Notes under the pieces: model-generated
Databases searched by the model: none
The model's input: only the letters and a program-made list of their open reading frames with translations
What the model was told of the DNA's origin: nothing
In this document: piece after piece, positions 1 to 4,974 of the stretch
Layout: each line of letters begins with the position of its first letter
Position numbering within the stretch: position 1 is the stretch's first letter
Translations under genes and position numbers: made by a program
Assembly: GCA_030620925.1 (NCBI GenBank)
Contig: JAUXIQ010000146.1
Location: 1 to 5,909, forward strand
Direction: 5' to 3'
Length of the DNA stretch: 5,909 bases
From: Nitrospinota bacterium
Lineage (GTDB): Bacteria > JAUXIQ01

Positions 1-83
1 ACAGCGACCACATAGTGCTCTCCGCCATTCAACCCGAAACAGTCGCTCAAAGGTTCACATCCGAAAACGATGATAAAAAATAG
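1..83 (+). CDS. remA: 3' end of remA: DUF370/RemA-family regulator (partial)
   Basis: An open frame enters from the left edge (codons begin at base 3) and ends at TAG 81-83, leaving 26 residues. They read SDHIVLSAIQPETVAQRFTS and then a short acidic/lysine tail. This matches the conserved C-terminus of RemA/DUF370 proteins (SDHVILSAVQPETVAQR in Bacillus, from memory). RemA-family proteins are small (about 85-90 residues) DNA-binding regulators; in Bacillus subtilis RemA activates biofilm matrix genes. In many genomes the gene sits directly upstream of gmk, as here, which supports the call. The N-terminal two thirds lie outside the window, so start, promoter and upstream partner cannot be seen. 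The target genes in this organism are unknown. Confidence 0.82.
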   Translation, partial: SDHIVLSAIQPETVAQRFTSENDDKK

Positions 84-112
84 TTGTCAGGATCTTTTTT
101 AGCAATTTTAAA
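84..112 (+). promoter_or_regulatory. Possible weak promoter for the small ORF
   Basis: TTGTCA (84-89), one mismatch from the -35 consensus, begins right after the remA stop. It is followed after 17 nt by TTTAAA (107-112), which matches the -10 consensus at four of six positions. The surrounding DNA is very AT-rich, so such matches arise easily by chance. No better -35/-10 pair was found before the ORF at 203, although TATACT (160-165) and GATAAT (169-174) are isolated -10-like boxes. Confidence 0.22.
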
Positions 113-202
113 AACTTAATGCCTAGCTAAAAGGATACTAGAAGATTAGCCCTTTGGATTATACTAGGGATAATGATTGGAGTATCTAAGAAAGGGGGGA
201 AT

Positions 203-463
203 ATGACAGTTCAAGAGTTTGAGGAGAAAGTTTGGTCGATTGATACCATAAGAGTTGTGGTGCGAGCTAACGCTAACGATATCGTTGGTGACTATAGTTC
301 CAAAAATGCTACTACGGGAACATGGAGCCTTTCAGAGTGGTTGAGAAAAAAGGTTGAGCGGAAGCTCTCAGGTAAGGAAGTGAAAGTGATCGCTGGTGAT
401 GGTGAAGAACCGCACGGAAGAACGCTTTTGCGAACTATCAGAAGGAGCTACGAGCTTCGATAA
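203..463 (+). CDS. Small hypothetical protein, 86 residues
   Basis: I do not recognise this protein. The preferred start is ATG 203, because a purine-rich AAAGGGGGGA (191-200) sits just upstream; an in-frame ATG at 173 would add ten residues but has no ribosome binding site. The product has a basic/acidic mixed composition, no membrane segment, no signal peptide and no cysteine. Visible segments are an N-terminal acidic helix-like stretch (MTVQEFEEKVW), a central TTGTWSLSEWLRKKVERKL helix, and a C-terminal GEEPHGRTLLRTIRRSYELR tail that is strongly basic. It lies between remA and gmk, which are usually adjacent, in DNA clearly more AT-rich than the neighbouring genes. That suggests an acquired gene, but this is inference. 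It reads as a normal protein (coherent composition, plausible RBS), so it is probably real. Confidence 0.6.
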   Translation: MTVQEFEEKVWSIDTIRVVVRANANDIVGDYSSKNATTGTWSLSEWLRKKVERKLSGKEVKVIAGDGEEPHGRTLLRTIRRSYELR

Positions 464-558
464 AAAAGGCTAAGCGAATATGTCAAATATGGTTAATTTA
501 TTGCGATAAGTAGGAAACCAAACCCCTCCCATAAAGTGCTGAACTTGGTTATAAAAAG

Positions 559-1179
559 ATGTTGGTAGAAAAGGGAAAAAAAGGTATCCTCTTCGTGGTT
601 TCCGCCCCCTCAGGCGGCGGTAAGACCACCATCCTTAACCAGGCGGTAAAACTGTGCCCGAACCTTAACCGCTCCGTATCCTGCACCACCAGACCCCCGC
701 GAAAGGATGAAGCGGACGGTGAGGATTATCATTTCATCAGCGGACAAGAATTTAAGGCCATGGTTGAGGAGAGCGAGTTTCTGGAATGGGCGAAAGTATA
801 CGGACACCTGTACGGAACCCCTCTGGAACCCATCAACGAAAAAATAGCCCAGGGCCTCGACGTGGCGCTGGCCATCGATATTCAGGGGGCCAGGAGCGTT
901 AAAAAACTATACTCCCAGGCCGTGTTTGTATTCATCATGCCACCCTCACTGGATGAACTGAAGAGACGGCTGAAGAACAGGCAAGGCGGCCCCGACCACT
1001 CCGACGCCGCCAGGCTGAAAAGTGCCGGCGAGGAAATTTCGACGGCCGTCGAATACGATTATATAATTGTCAACAACCATTTCGATGAATCGGTGGACCA
1101 GCTCAAGGCCATTATCGCCGCCGAACGACTCCGACGCAGCAGGTACATCATCCATACGGAGACGGATAAAAACGGCTGA
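559..1179 (+). CDS. gmk: Guanylate kinase
   Basis: Cytosolic enzyme that phosphorylates GMP or dGMP with ATP to give GDP or dGDP. Its 206 residues are the usual length. The P-loop is APSGGGKT (16-23), inside the family signature SAPSGGGKTT. The GMP-binding region shows SCTTRPPR (41-48) and GEDYHF (54-59), followed by FLEWAKVYGHLYGTP (74-88), AIDIQGAR (105-112) and the lid segment FIMPPSLDELKRRLKNRQ (125-142). Together these define Gmk without doubt. The ATG at 559 gives a normal N-terminus (MLVEKGKKGILFVVS), but the preceding bases are TTGGTTATAAAAAG with no Shine-Dalgarno match, unlike other genes here. AACCAA (516-521) and TTGGTT (545-550) could pair across 23 nt just before the start. In many relatives the gene follows remA almost directly, whereas here 475 nt separate them. 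coaBC follows after 53 nt. Confidence 0.97.
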   Translation: MLVEKGKKGILFVVSAPSGGGKTTILNQAVKLCPNLNRSVSCTTRPPRKDEADGEDYHFISGQEFKAMVEESEFLEWAKVYGHLYGTPLEPINEKIAQGLDVALAIDIQGARSVKKLYSQAVFVFIMPPSLDELKRRLKNRQGGPDHSDAARLKSAGEEISTAVEYDYIIVNNHFDESVDQLKAIIAAERLRRSRYIIHTETDKNG

Positions 1180-1232
1180 CCACCTGAACGGATCAAAGGG
1201 CGCCAGGAGCGACCATAGCGGGGGATGAAAAG

Positions 1233-2423
1233 ATGTTAGAGGGAAAAGAGATAATTCTCGGCGTCACCGGCGGCATCGCCGCCTACAAGGCTGCTGAGAT
1301 AGTTCGCCTGCTGATAAAAAAAGGCGCTAACGTCTCGGTGGTAATGACCGCCAACGCGCAGAAATTCGTCCATCCCCAAACTTTCCAGACCCTCTCCCGA
1401 AACCGCGTGGCCACAGAGATGTTCCCCGAGCAGGCTGAGATGGAGGAAAACCACATAGCGTGGGGAGTGAAGGCGAACCTGGCCCTGGTGGCTCCGGCCA
1501 CGGCCAACATCATAGGCAAGTACGCCAACGGCATCGCCGACGATTTCCTCTCCACCTTCCTCCTGGCCACCCGCGCCCCGATTATCATCGCACCGGCCAT
1601 GAACCACAACATGTACCTGCACCCGGTGGTCCAGGCCAACATTGAAAAACTAAAAGAACGGGGGGTCTACTTCGTGGAGCCCGAAACCGGAGAACTGGCC
1701 ATGGAGGGAGAACATGGTACGGGCAGGCTGGCCGACCCGCAGACCATAGTGGAGGAAGCCGAAAAACTCCTCTCCCGGCGGGGTGACATGGCCGGAAAAA
1801 AAGTGTTGGTCACCGCCGGCCCCACCCTGGAACCCATAGACGCCGTGCGCCACATCTCCAACCGTTCCTCAGGCAAAATGGGGTTCGCCGTTGCCCGCGC
1901 CGCTGCGGAGCGGGGAGCCGCGGTTACCCTCATCTCAGGGCCTACCTGGCTCAAGCCGCCGCCGGGAACGGAATTCATCCCGGTGACCACCGCCCTGGAG
2001 ATGCGGGAACGCGTGCTGGAAAATTTCGATTCGGCGGACATACTGGTAAAATCGGCCGCCGTGGTGGACTTCAGGCCCCGGCAGAAGACGAACAAGAAGA
2101 TCAAGAAGGAAAAGGCCGACCTCACGGTGGAGCTGGAGCGAAACCCCGATATTCTGGCAGAGGTGGGAGCCCGTAAGGGAAGCTGCATTCTGGTGGGCTT
2201 CGCCGCTGAAACCAGCGACCTTACTGAATACGGCAAAAAGAAACTGAAAGAAAAGAACCTCGACCTCATAGTAGTTAATGACATCAGCAACTCCGACATC
2301 GGCTTCGGCTCCGATGATAATATGGTGATGCTCATGGACAGAGAAGGCGGTGTGGAAGAGCTCCCTAAAATGTCGAAGAACAACCTGGCCGATCACATAC
2401 TGGACCGAGTGATGAAACTTTAG
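1233..2423 (+). CDS. coaBC: Bifunctional phosphopantothenoylcysteine decarboxylase / phosphopantothenate-cysteine ligase
   Basis: Catalyses two successive steps of coenzyme A synthesis: ligation of cysteine to 4'-phosphopantothenate (CoaB) and FMN-dependent decarboxylation to 4'-phosphopantetheine (CoaC). Its 396 residues are a typical length. The N-terminal CoaC flavoprotein domain (about 1-180) has GVTGGIAAYKA (10-20), the active-site His (H74 in ENHIAWG) and the PAMNHNM motif (121-127; Y follows where W is usual). The CoaB domain (about 186-396) has VTAGPTLEPID, N210 in SNRSSGKMG, AAVVDFRP, the lysine-rich KKIKKEK, LERNPDIL and GFAAET. The substrate-flap motif reads GELAMEGEHGTGRL (153-166). 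The cysteine found there in E. coli Dfp (C158) is absent, and the CoaC half contains no cysteine at all. GGGGG (1220-1224) lies 8 nt before the ATG. It follows gmk at 53 nt, probably in one operon. Confidence 0.96.
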   Translation: MLEGKEIILGVTGGIAAYKAAEIVRLLIKKGANVSVVMTANAQKFVHPQTFQTLSRNRVATEMFPEQAEMEENHIAWGVKANLALVAPATANIIGKYANGIADDFLSTFLLATRAPIIIAPAMNHNMYLHPVVQANIEKLKERGVYFVEPETGELAMEGEHGTGRLADPQTIVEEAEKLLSRRGDMAGKKVLVTAGPTLEPIDAVRHISNRSSGKMGFAVARAAAERGAAVTLISGPTWLKPPPGTEFIPVTTALEMRERVLENFDSADILVKSAAVVDFRPRQKTNKKIKKEKADLTVELERNPDILAEVGARKGSCILVGFAAETSDLTEYGKKKLKEKNLDLIVVNDISNSDIGFGSDDNMVMLMDREGGVEELPKMSKNNLADHILDRVMKL

Positions 2424-2491
2424 CCTCCGATCGGCTCAATTTTTTTCAGGGACGTCTCTGTGGGGCGATGCAGCCAGCCGGTTAAAAGCGA

Positions 2492-3169
2492 ATGGAAGCG
2501 GAACTCAGAAAACTCATTGAAGAAACCAGGAAGAACGTAGCCTACCTCCAGGAGGTGGGGGTAGAATCCGTTCCCGTAAGCCGAAGGAAGACCAAGCCCG
2601 TGGATAAGCTCTCCCTGGAAGACGTACGCAGAGAATTGGGGGATTGCACCCGCTGCCACCTCCACCAGAGCAGGACCAACCTCGTCTTCGGCGTGGGGAA
2701 CCCCCATGCAGACCTCATGTTCATAGGCGAGGCCCCGGGGCGGGATGAAGACCTGCAGGGAGAACCCTTCGTGGGCAGGGCGGGCCAATTGCTCACCGAC
2801 ATCATCAGGGCCATGGGTCTATCCAGGGAAGACGTCTATATAGCCAACATCATCAAGTGCCGCCCACCCGATAACCGGAACCCCTCCCGCGACGAGGCCG
2901 AGACCTGCCAGCCCTTCCTGTACAAGCAGATCGCCGCCATCAAACCAAAGGTCATCTGCACCCTGGGAAACATCCCCGCCCAGACCCTCCTCAACACCAA
3001 GCAGGGAATAACCAGGATAAGGGGCAAAATGCACGATTATAAAGGCATAAAGGTCATGCCCACTTTTCACCCGGCTTACCTCTTGCGAAGCCCCGGGGAG
3101 AAATCCAAAGTCTGGGAAGACATGAAACAGGTCATGAAAGAGCTCGGCCTCAAGCCCCCCGGCAGGTAG
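2492..3169 (+). CDS. udg: Family-4 (iron-sulfur) uracil-DNA glycosylase
   Basis: Excises uracil from DNA, which arises by cytosine deamination or dUTP misincorporation, and so starts base excision repair. Product is 225 residues. Four cysteines expected to bind a [4Fe-4S] cluster are present: C52 and C55 (CTRCHL), C123 (IIKCRPP) and C139 (ETCQPFL), with the spacing known for family 4. Motif 1 is GEAPGRDED (79-87) and motif 2 is HPAYLLR (193-199). The first 50 residues precede the cluster cysteines, are charged and probably helical at the start, and make the protein longer than short archetypes such as the Thermus enzyme. ATG 2492 is the first possible start after an in-frame TAA at 2483; the ribosome binding site is weak. 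It lies 68 nt after coaBC, likely co-transcribed. A family-5 assignment is less likely because motif 1 is GEAPG. Confidence 0.94.
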   Translation: MEAELRKLIEETRKNVAYLQEVGVESVPVSRRKTKPVDKLSLEDVRRELGDCTRCHLHQSRTNLVFGVGNPHADLMFIGEAPGRDEDLQGEPFVGRAGQLLTDIIRAMGLSREDVYIANIIKCRPPDNRNPSRDEAETCQPFLYKQIAAIKPKVICTLGNIPAQTLLNTKQGITRIRGKMHDYKGIKVMPTFHPAYLLRSPGEKSKVWEDMKQVMKELGLKPPGR

Positions 3170-3277
3170 TTGCAGGGAACCCATCCGTAACCCGCCATGG
3201 AGTCAGGTTCGACCGCCCCCGTAAACATTCATCATACCAAACCCCTCGCTCCGCGGGAGGGCACCCCCGCTTTTAAC

Positions 3278-3302
3278 GTAGGAGCGGCATCTTGCAGCGA
3301 CT
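3278..3302 (+). repeat. REP-like 25-nt unit, copy 1
   Basis: Begins GTAGGAGCGGCAT and is 23/25 identical to the unit at 3426-3450. Compared with that copy its hairpin is imperfect: GCGGCA, loop TCT, then TGCAGC, with one mismatch in the stem. GTAG followed by an imperfect GC palindrome is the known layout of bacterial REP sequences. Confidence 0.65.
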
Positions 3303-3322
3303 GGTTGCCTATGTGCAAAATA

Positions 3323-3352
3323 GTAGAGGCGAGTCCCGCGACAGGCGGGACC
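3323..3352 (+). repeat. GTAG-initiated hairpin unit
   Basis: Starts with GTAGAGGCGA and then a perfect 7-bp stem, GTCCCGC (3333-3339) with GCGGGAC (3345-3351), loop GACAG. The left arm with the next base, GTCCCGCG (3333-3340), is also the exact reverse complement of CGCGGGAC at 3406-3413, so it could alternatively pair with the neighbouring opposite-orientation unit. Confidence 0.5.
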
Positions 3353-3359
3353 GCACCCT

Positions 3360-3384
3360 GGGCAGGCACAAGACTTGCCCCTAC
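3360..3384 (-). repeat. Inverted GTAG-type unit
   Basis: Read on the minus strand it starts GTAGGGGCAAGTCTTGTGCC, 25 nt long, with GGCA/TGCC able to form a stem around a 7-nt loop. It shares the GTAGGRGC start and length with the plus-strand units at 3278 and 3426 but lies in the opposite orientation. Sequences very like this one occur as dispersed repeats in many environmental genomes (recollection, not searched). Confidence 0.45.
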
Positions 3385-3395
3385 AATCGCGCCTA

Positions 3396-3416
3396 TCTCG
3401 CGTTCCGCGGGACTAC
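3396..3416 (-). repeat. Inverted GTAG-type hairpin unit
   Basis: Minus strand reads GTAG and then TCCCGCGGAACGCGAGA. CGCG-GAA-CGCG forms the hairpin top, with a C/A mismatch followed by two further pairs (C-G, T-A). A GTAG foot with a mismatched palindromic stem is the REP hallmark. Confidence 0.45.
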
Positions 3417-3425
3417 CTGGCTCTT

Positions 3426-3450
3426 GTAGGAGCGGCATCCTGCCGCGACT
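3426..3450 (+). repeat. REP-like 25-nt unit, copy 2
   Basis: GTAGGAGCGGCATCCTGCCG and five more bases; 23/25 identical to 3278-3302. The stem is perfect: GCGGCA (3432-3437), loop TCC, TGCCGC (3441-3446). It resembles GTAGGAGCGGC-type REP sequences known from other bacteria. Confidence 0.65.
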
Positions 3451-3512
3451 TTGCCTCGGATTGAACACTATCCTATGCAAGGCTTTGGATAAAGACCGTG
3501 GGGTTTGCAAAG

Positions 3513-3548
3513 GTAGGCGGGATTCTTCGCTGCGCTCAGAATGACAGG
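3513..3548 (+). repeat. GTAG unit carrying a dispersed-repeat-like element
   Basis: GTAGGCGGGATTCTTCGCTG and continuing to GAATGACAGG. ATTCT and AGAAT can pair around an 11-nt loop. The core (GGATTCTTCGC...CTCAGAATGACA) is a form I recall seeing repeatedly between genes in many anaerobe and metagenome assemblies; a repeat search of the host genome would confirm. Confidence 0.5.
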
Positions 3549-3582
3549 AATGCGGTCTAGAGGTAAGGATGAATACCGGCTT

Positions 3583-3646
3583 AAAAAAGAGAAGCCGGGC
3601 CTCCGGTCCTGCATATATGGACCGGAGAAACCCGGCTCTTGTTTTT
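3583..3646. terminator. Bidirectional intrinsic terminator between converging genes
   Basis: Outer stem AGCCGGG (3593-3599) pairs with CCCGGCT (3631-3637). After a small asymmetric internal loop, the inner stem CTCCGGTCC (3601-3609) pairs perfectly with GGACCGGAG (3619-3627), closing a 9-nt AT-rich loop. TTTTT (3642-3646) follows on the plus strand, and AAAAAA (3583-3588) gives a T-run after the hairpin on the minus strand. It lies 24 nt past the citrate synthase stop, so it should end that transcript and also stop plus-strand read-through from the glycosylase gene. Confidence 0.88.
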
Positions 3647-3669
3647 AGATTAACCCCTTTTGCCGTTCA

Positions 3670-4827
3670 TTAACGCTGGGCCATGGGAACGTATTTGGCT
3701 TCCATTTCCCCCGTATAGACAGCCCTGGGCCTGAATAACCTGTTTTCCGTAACGTACTCGATCACACGACCAGCCCATCCCGATATACGGGACACGGCGA
3801 AAATCGGCGTGAACAGAGCCGTTTCGATGCCGAAGGCGCTATATATGGTCCCGGAGTAAAAGTCGACGTTGGGGAAAATGCCCCTCTCGCCGTAAGCGGC
3901 GATAACTTTATCCTCCATCCTCTTGGCCATATCGTAGAGGTCTTTCCGGCCGTGCGCCTCGGTGATCTTCTGCGAGTACTCGCCCAGAATCGTCGCCCGG
4001 GGATCGTAAGCCTTGTAGACCCTGTGGCCGAAGCCCATCAGTTTCTTCTTGGTGGCTATTGCGTCATCCACCCAGGCGTCCACCTTATCCACTGAGCCTA
4101 TCTCGTCGAGCATGTGCATCACCTGCTCGTTGGCCCCTCCGTGCAGGGATCCCTTGAGGCTGGCTATACCCGCGGTGATCGCCGAATACATATCGGACAT
4201 GGAGGAGGCCACCACCATGGAGGAGAAGGTGGAGGCGTTCATCCCGTGATCTGCGTGCAGGATGAGAGAAACGTCCATGACCCTGGCTGTGTAGTCGTCC
4301 GGTTTTTGACCGTTCATCATGTAGAGAAAGTTGGCTGTATGGTCCAGCTTGGGGTCGGGGTCCACGGGTTTCTTCCCCTTCCGGAAGCGGGTGATCGCGC
4401 CGGCTATAGTGGCCATCTTGGCGATAAGACTGATACCTATGCTGGTATAGTTTTCAATGGATTCGTCTTCCGCGTTCTTGTCCATCGCACCGAGCACGGA
4501 GACACCCGTCCTCAGTGAAGCCATGGGGTGAGCGGTTTTAGCCACGATCTTCAGCGCATTGATCACTTCTTTGGGGACGGCCCTCTGCTGGACCAATTTC
4601 TGTTTGAAATCATCCAGTTCGCTCTGAGAGGGCAGCTTCCCGAACAGAAGCAGGTAGGAAGTTTCCTCGAAAGTGGAATGCTCGGCCAACTCGAAGATAT
4701 CGTAGCCACGGTAAATAAGCTTTCCCTCCTTACCGTCCACGTAACCCATGGTGGATTCGCAAGCGATAACTCCCTCCAGCCCTTTAGCGAACTCAGCCTG
4801 ACCGACAAATTGCTTTTGCTCTGCCAC
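3670..4827 (-). CDS. gltA: Citrate synthase (Si type)
   Basis: Condenses acetyl-CoA with oxaloacetate to citrate, the entry step of the TCA cycle. Product is 385 residues, the short form typical of Bacillus CitZ and archaeal enzymes. Active-site regions are all present: LHADHGMNASTF (190-201), GSLHGG with H229, MGFGHRVYK with H268, and VDFYSG with D322; H229, H268 and D322 correspond to the family catalytic triad. DPRATIL and SRISGWAGR supply the substrate-binding arginines. The start is GTG at 4827: AAGGAGGTG lies 5-6 nt upstream and MAEQKQ is a normal N-terminus. Short citrate synthases and 2-methylcitrate synthases (PrpC) are hard to separate by eye; no prpB or prpD neighbour is visible, so citrate synthase is preferred. 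A dedicated promoter precedes it and a strong terminator follows it. The upstream SDR gene is on the same strand, 147 nt away. Confidence 0.94.
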   Translation of the reverse strand: MAEQKQFVGQAEFAKGLEGVIACESTMGYVDGKEGKLIYRGYDIFELAEHSTFEETSYLLLFGKLPSQSELDDFKQKLVQQRAVPKEVINALKIVAKTAHPMASLRTGVSVLGAMDKNAEDESIENYTSIGISLIAKMATIAGAITRFRKGKKPVDPDPKLDHTANFLYMMNGQKPDDYTARVMDVSLILHADHGMNASTFSSMVVASSMSDMYSAITAGIASLKGSLHGGANEQVMHMLDEIGSVDKVDAWVDDAIATKKKLMGFGHRVYKAYDPRATILGEYSQKITEAHGRKDLYDMAKRMEDKVIAAYGERGIFPNVDFYSGTIYSAFGIETALFTPIFAVSRISGWAGRVIEYVTENRLFRPRAVYTGEMEAKYVPMAQR

Positions 4828-4831
4828 GGCA

Positions 4832-4840
4832 CACCTCCTT
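4832..4840 (-). promoter_or_regulatory. Ribosome binding site fixing the GTG start of citrate synthase
   Basis: The minus strand reads AAGGAGGTG, a near-perfect anti-SD complement, with GGAGG about 6 nt before the GTG at 4827-4825. No in-frame ATG is better placed, so the GTG start is well supported. Confidence 0.9.
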
Positions 4841-4885
4841 ATTTGAATTATTTTAGACTCAGCGGCAGGATTAAGGCATCATTAT

Positions 4886-4901
4886 TTGGTCATTATACCA
4901 A
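4886..4901. promoter_or_regulatory. Inverted repeat over the -10 box, candidate operator
   Basis: TTGGT (4886-4890) and ACCAA (4897-4901) form a perfect 5-bp inverted repeat with a 6-nt centre that contains most of the -10 box. A protein dimer bound here would block RNA polymerase. No regulator is identified, and short repeats like this can be accidental. Confidence 0.35.
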
Positions 4902-4919
4902 TCAGCCTCAATAAGTAAA
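4892..4919 (-). promoter_or_regulatory. Extended -10 promoter for citrate synthase
   Basis: Minus strand: a perfect -10 TATAAT (4892-4897) preceded by TGG, giving the extended TGnTATAAT form, and a modest -35 TTTACT (4914-4919; four of six) with a 16-nt spacer. Transcription would start near 4885, leaving a 5' leader of about 58 nt before the GTG. The region is AT-rich, as expected for a promoter. Confidence 0.7.
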
Positions 4920-4974
4920 ACAGTAACATCATAACATGGCAAGAAAAAAAGGCAATCCCCAATTTCGGGTTTAA

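Larger units (their letters stand above)
3170..3669. other. 500-nt convergent intergenic region without a credible gene
   Basis: This spacer separates the plus-strand glycosylase stop from the minus-strand citrate synthase stop. It can be read as an ORF on either strand (3197-3544 plus, 3232-3510 minus), but both run through hairpin repeats, lack ribosome binding sites and look low in coding character. Content in order: nothing recognised at 3170-3242; a 5-bp hairpin CCCTC/GAGGG (3243-3261); GTAG-type repeat units from 3278 to 3450; an unexplained stretch 3451-3512; a further repeat-like element 3513-3548; and a bidirectional terminator 3583-3646. The repeat units and terminator are listed separately. 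Confidence 0.7.

Noticed and set aside
73-557. Target-site duplication of an insertion sequence (ATAAAAA at both islet edges)
   Set aside because: The 7-nt match is an A-run in AT-rich DNA, with no terminal inverted repeats and no transposase; kept only as a weak hint in the islet finding.
1667-2383. 238-codon minus-strand frame opposite coaBC
   Set aside because: Antisense shadow of a confidently identified gene; serine/arginine-rich composition is typical of the reverse frame of GC-rich coding DNA.
2422-2446. AGCC/GGCT stem followed by seven T after coaBC
   Set aside because: Only four base pairs with a 7-nt loop, and a same-strand gene follows at once; too weak to call a terminator, though partial attenuation is possible.
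3243-3450. CRISPR array
   Set aside because: Repeat units are in both orientations, irregularly spaced and differ in sequence; no constant repeat-spacer pattern and no cas gene.
3232-3510. 92-codon minus-strand open frame in the spacer
   Set aside because: Same repeat region read backwards, with no start signal and a terminator-bounded context; a shadow of the repeats.
3197-3544. 115-codon plus-strand open frame in the spacer
   Set aside because: It spans the GTAG hairpin repeats, has no ribosome binding site, and its translation has no recognisable domain; openness is explained by GC-rich repeats.
4930-4965. T-run on the minus strand after the SDR stop (AAAAAAA at about 4946-4952 on plus)
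   Set aside because: No adequate GC hairpin precedes it; CCC/GGG around GAAATT is only three pairs and is not adjacent to the T-run.
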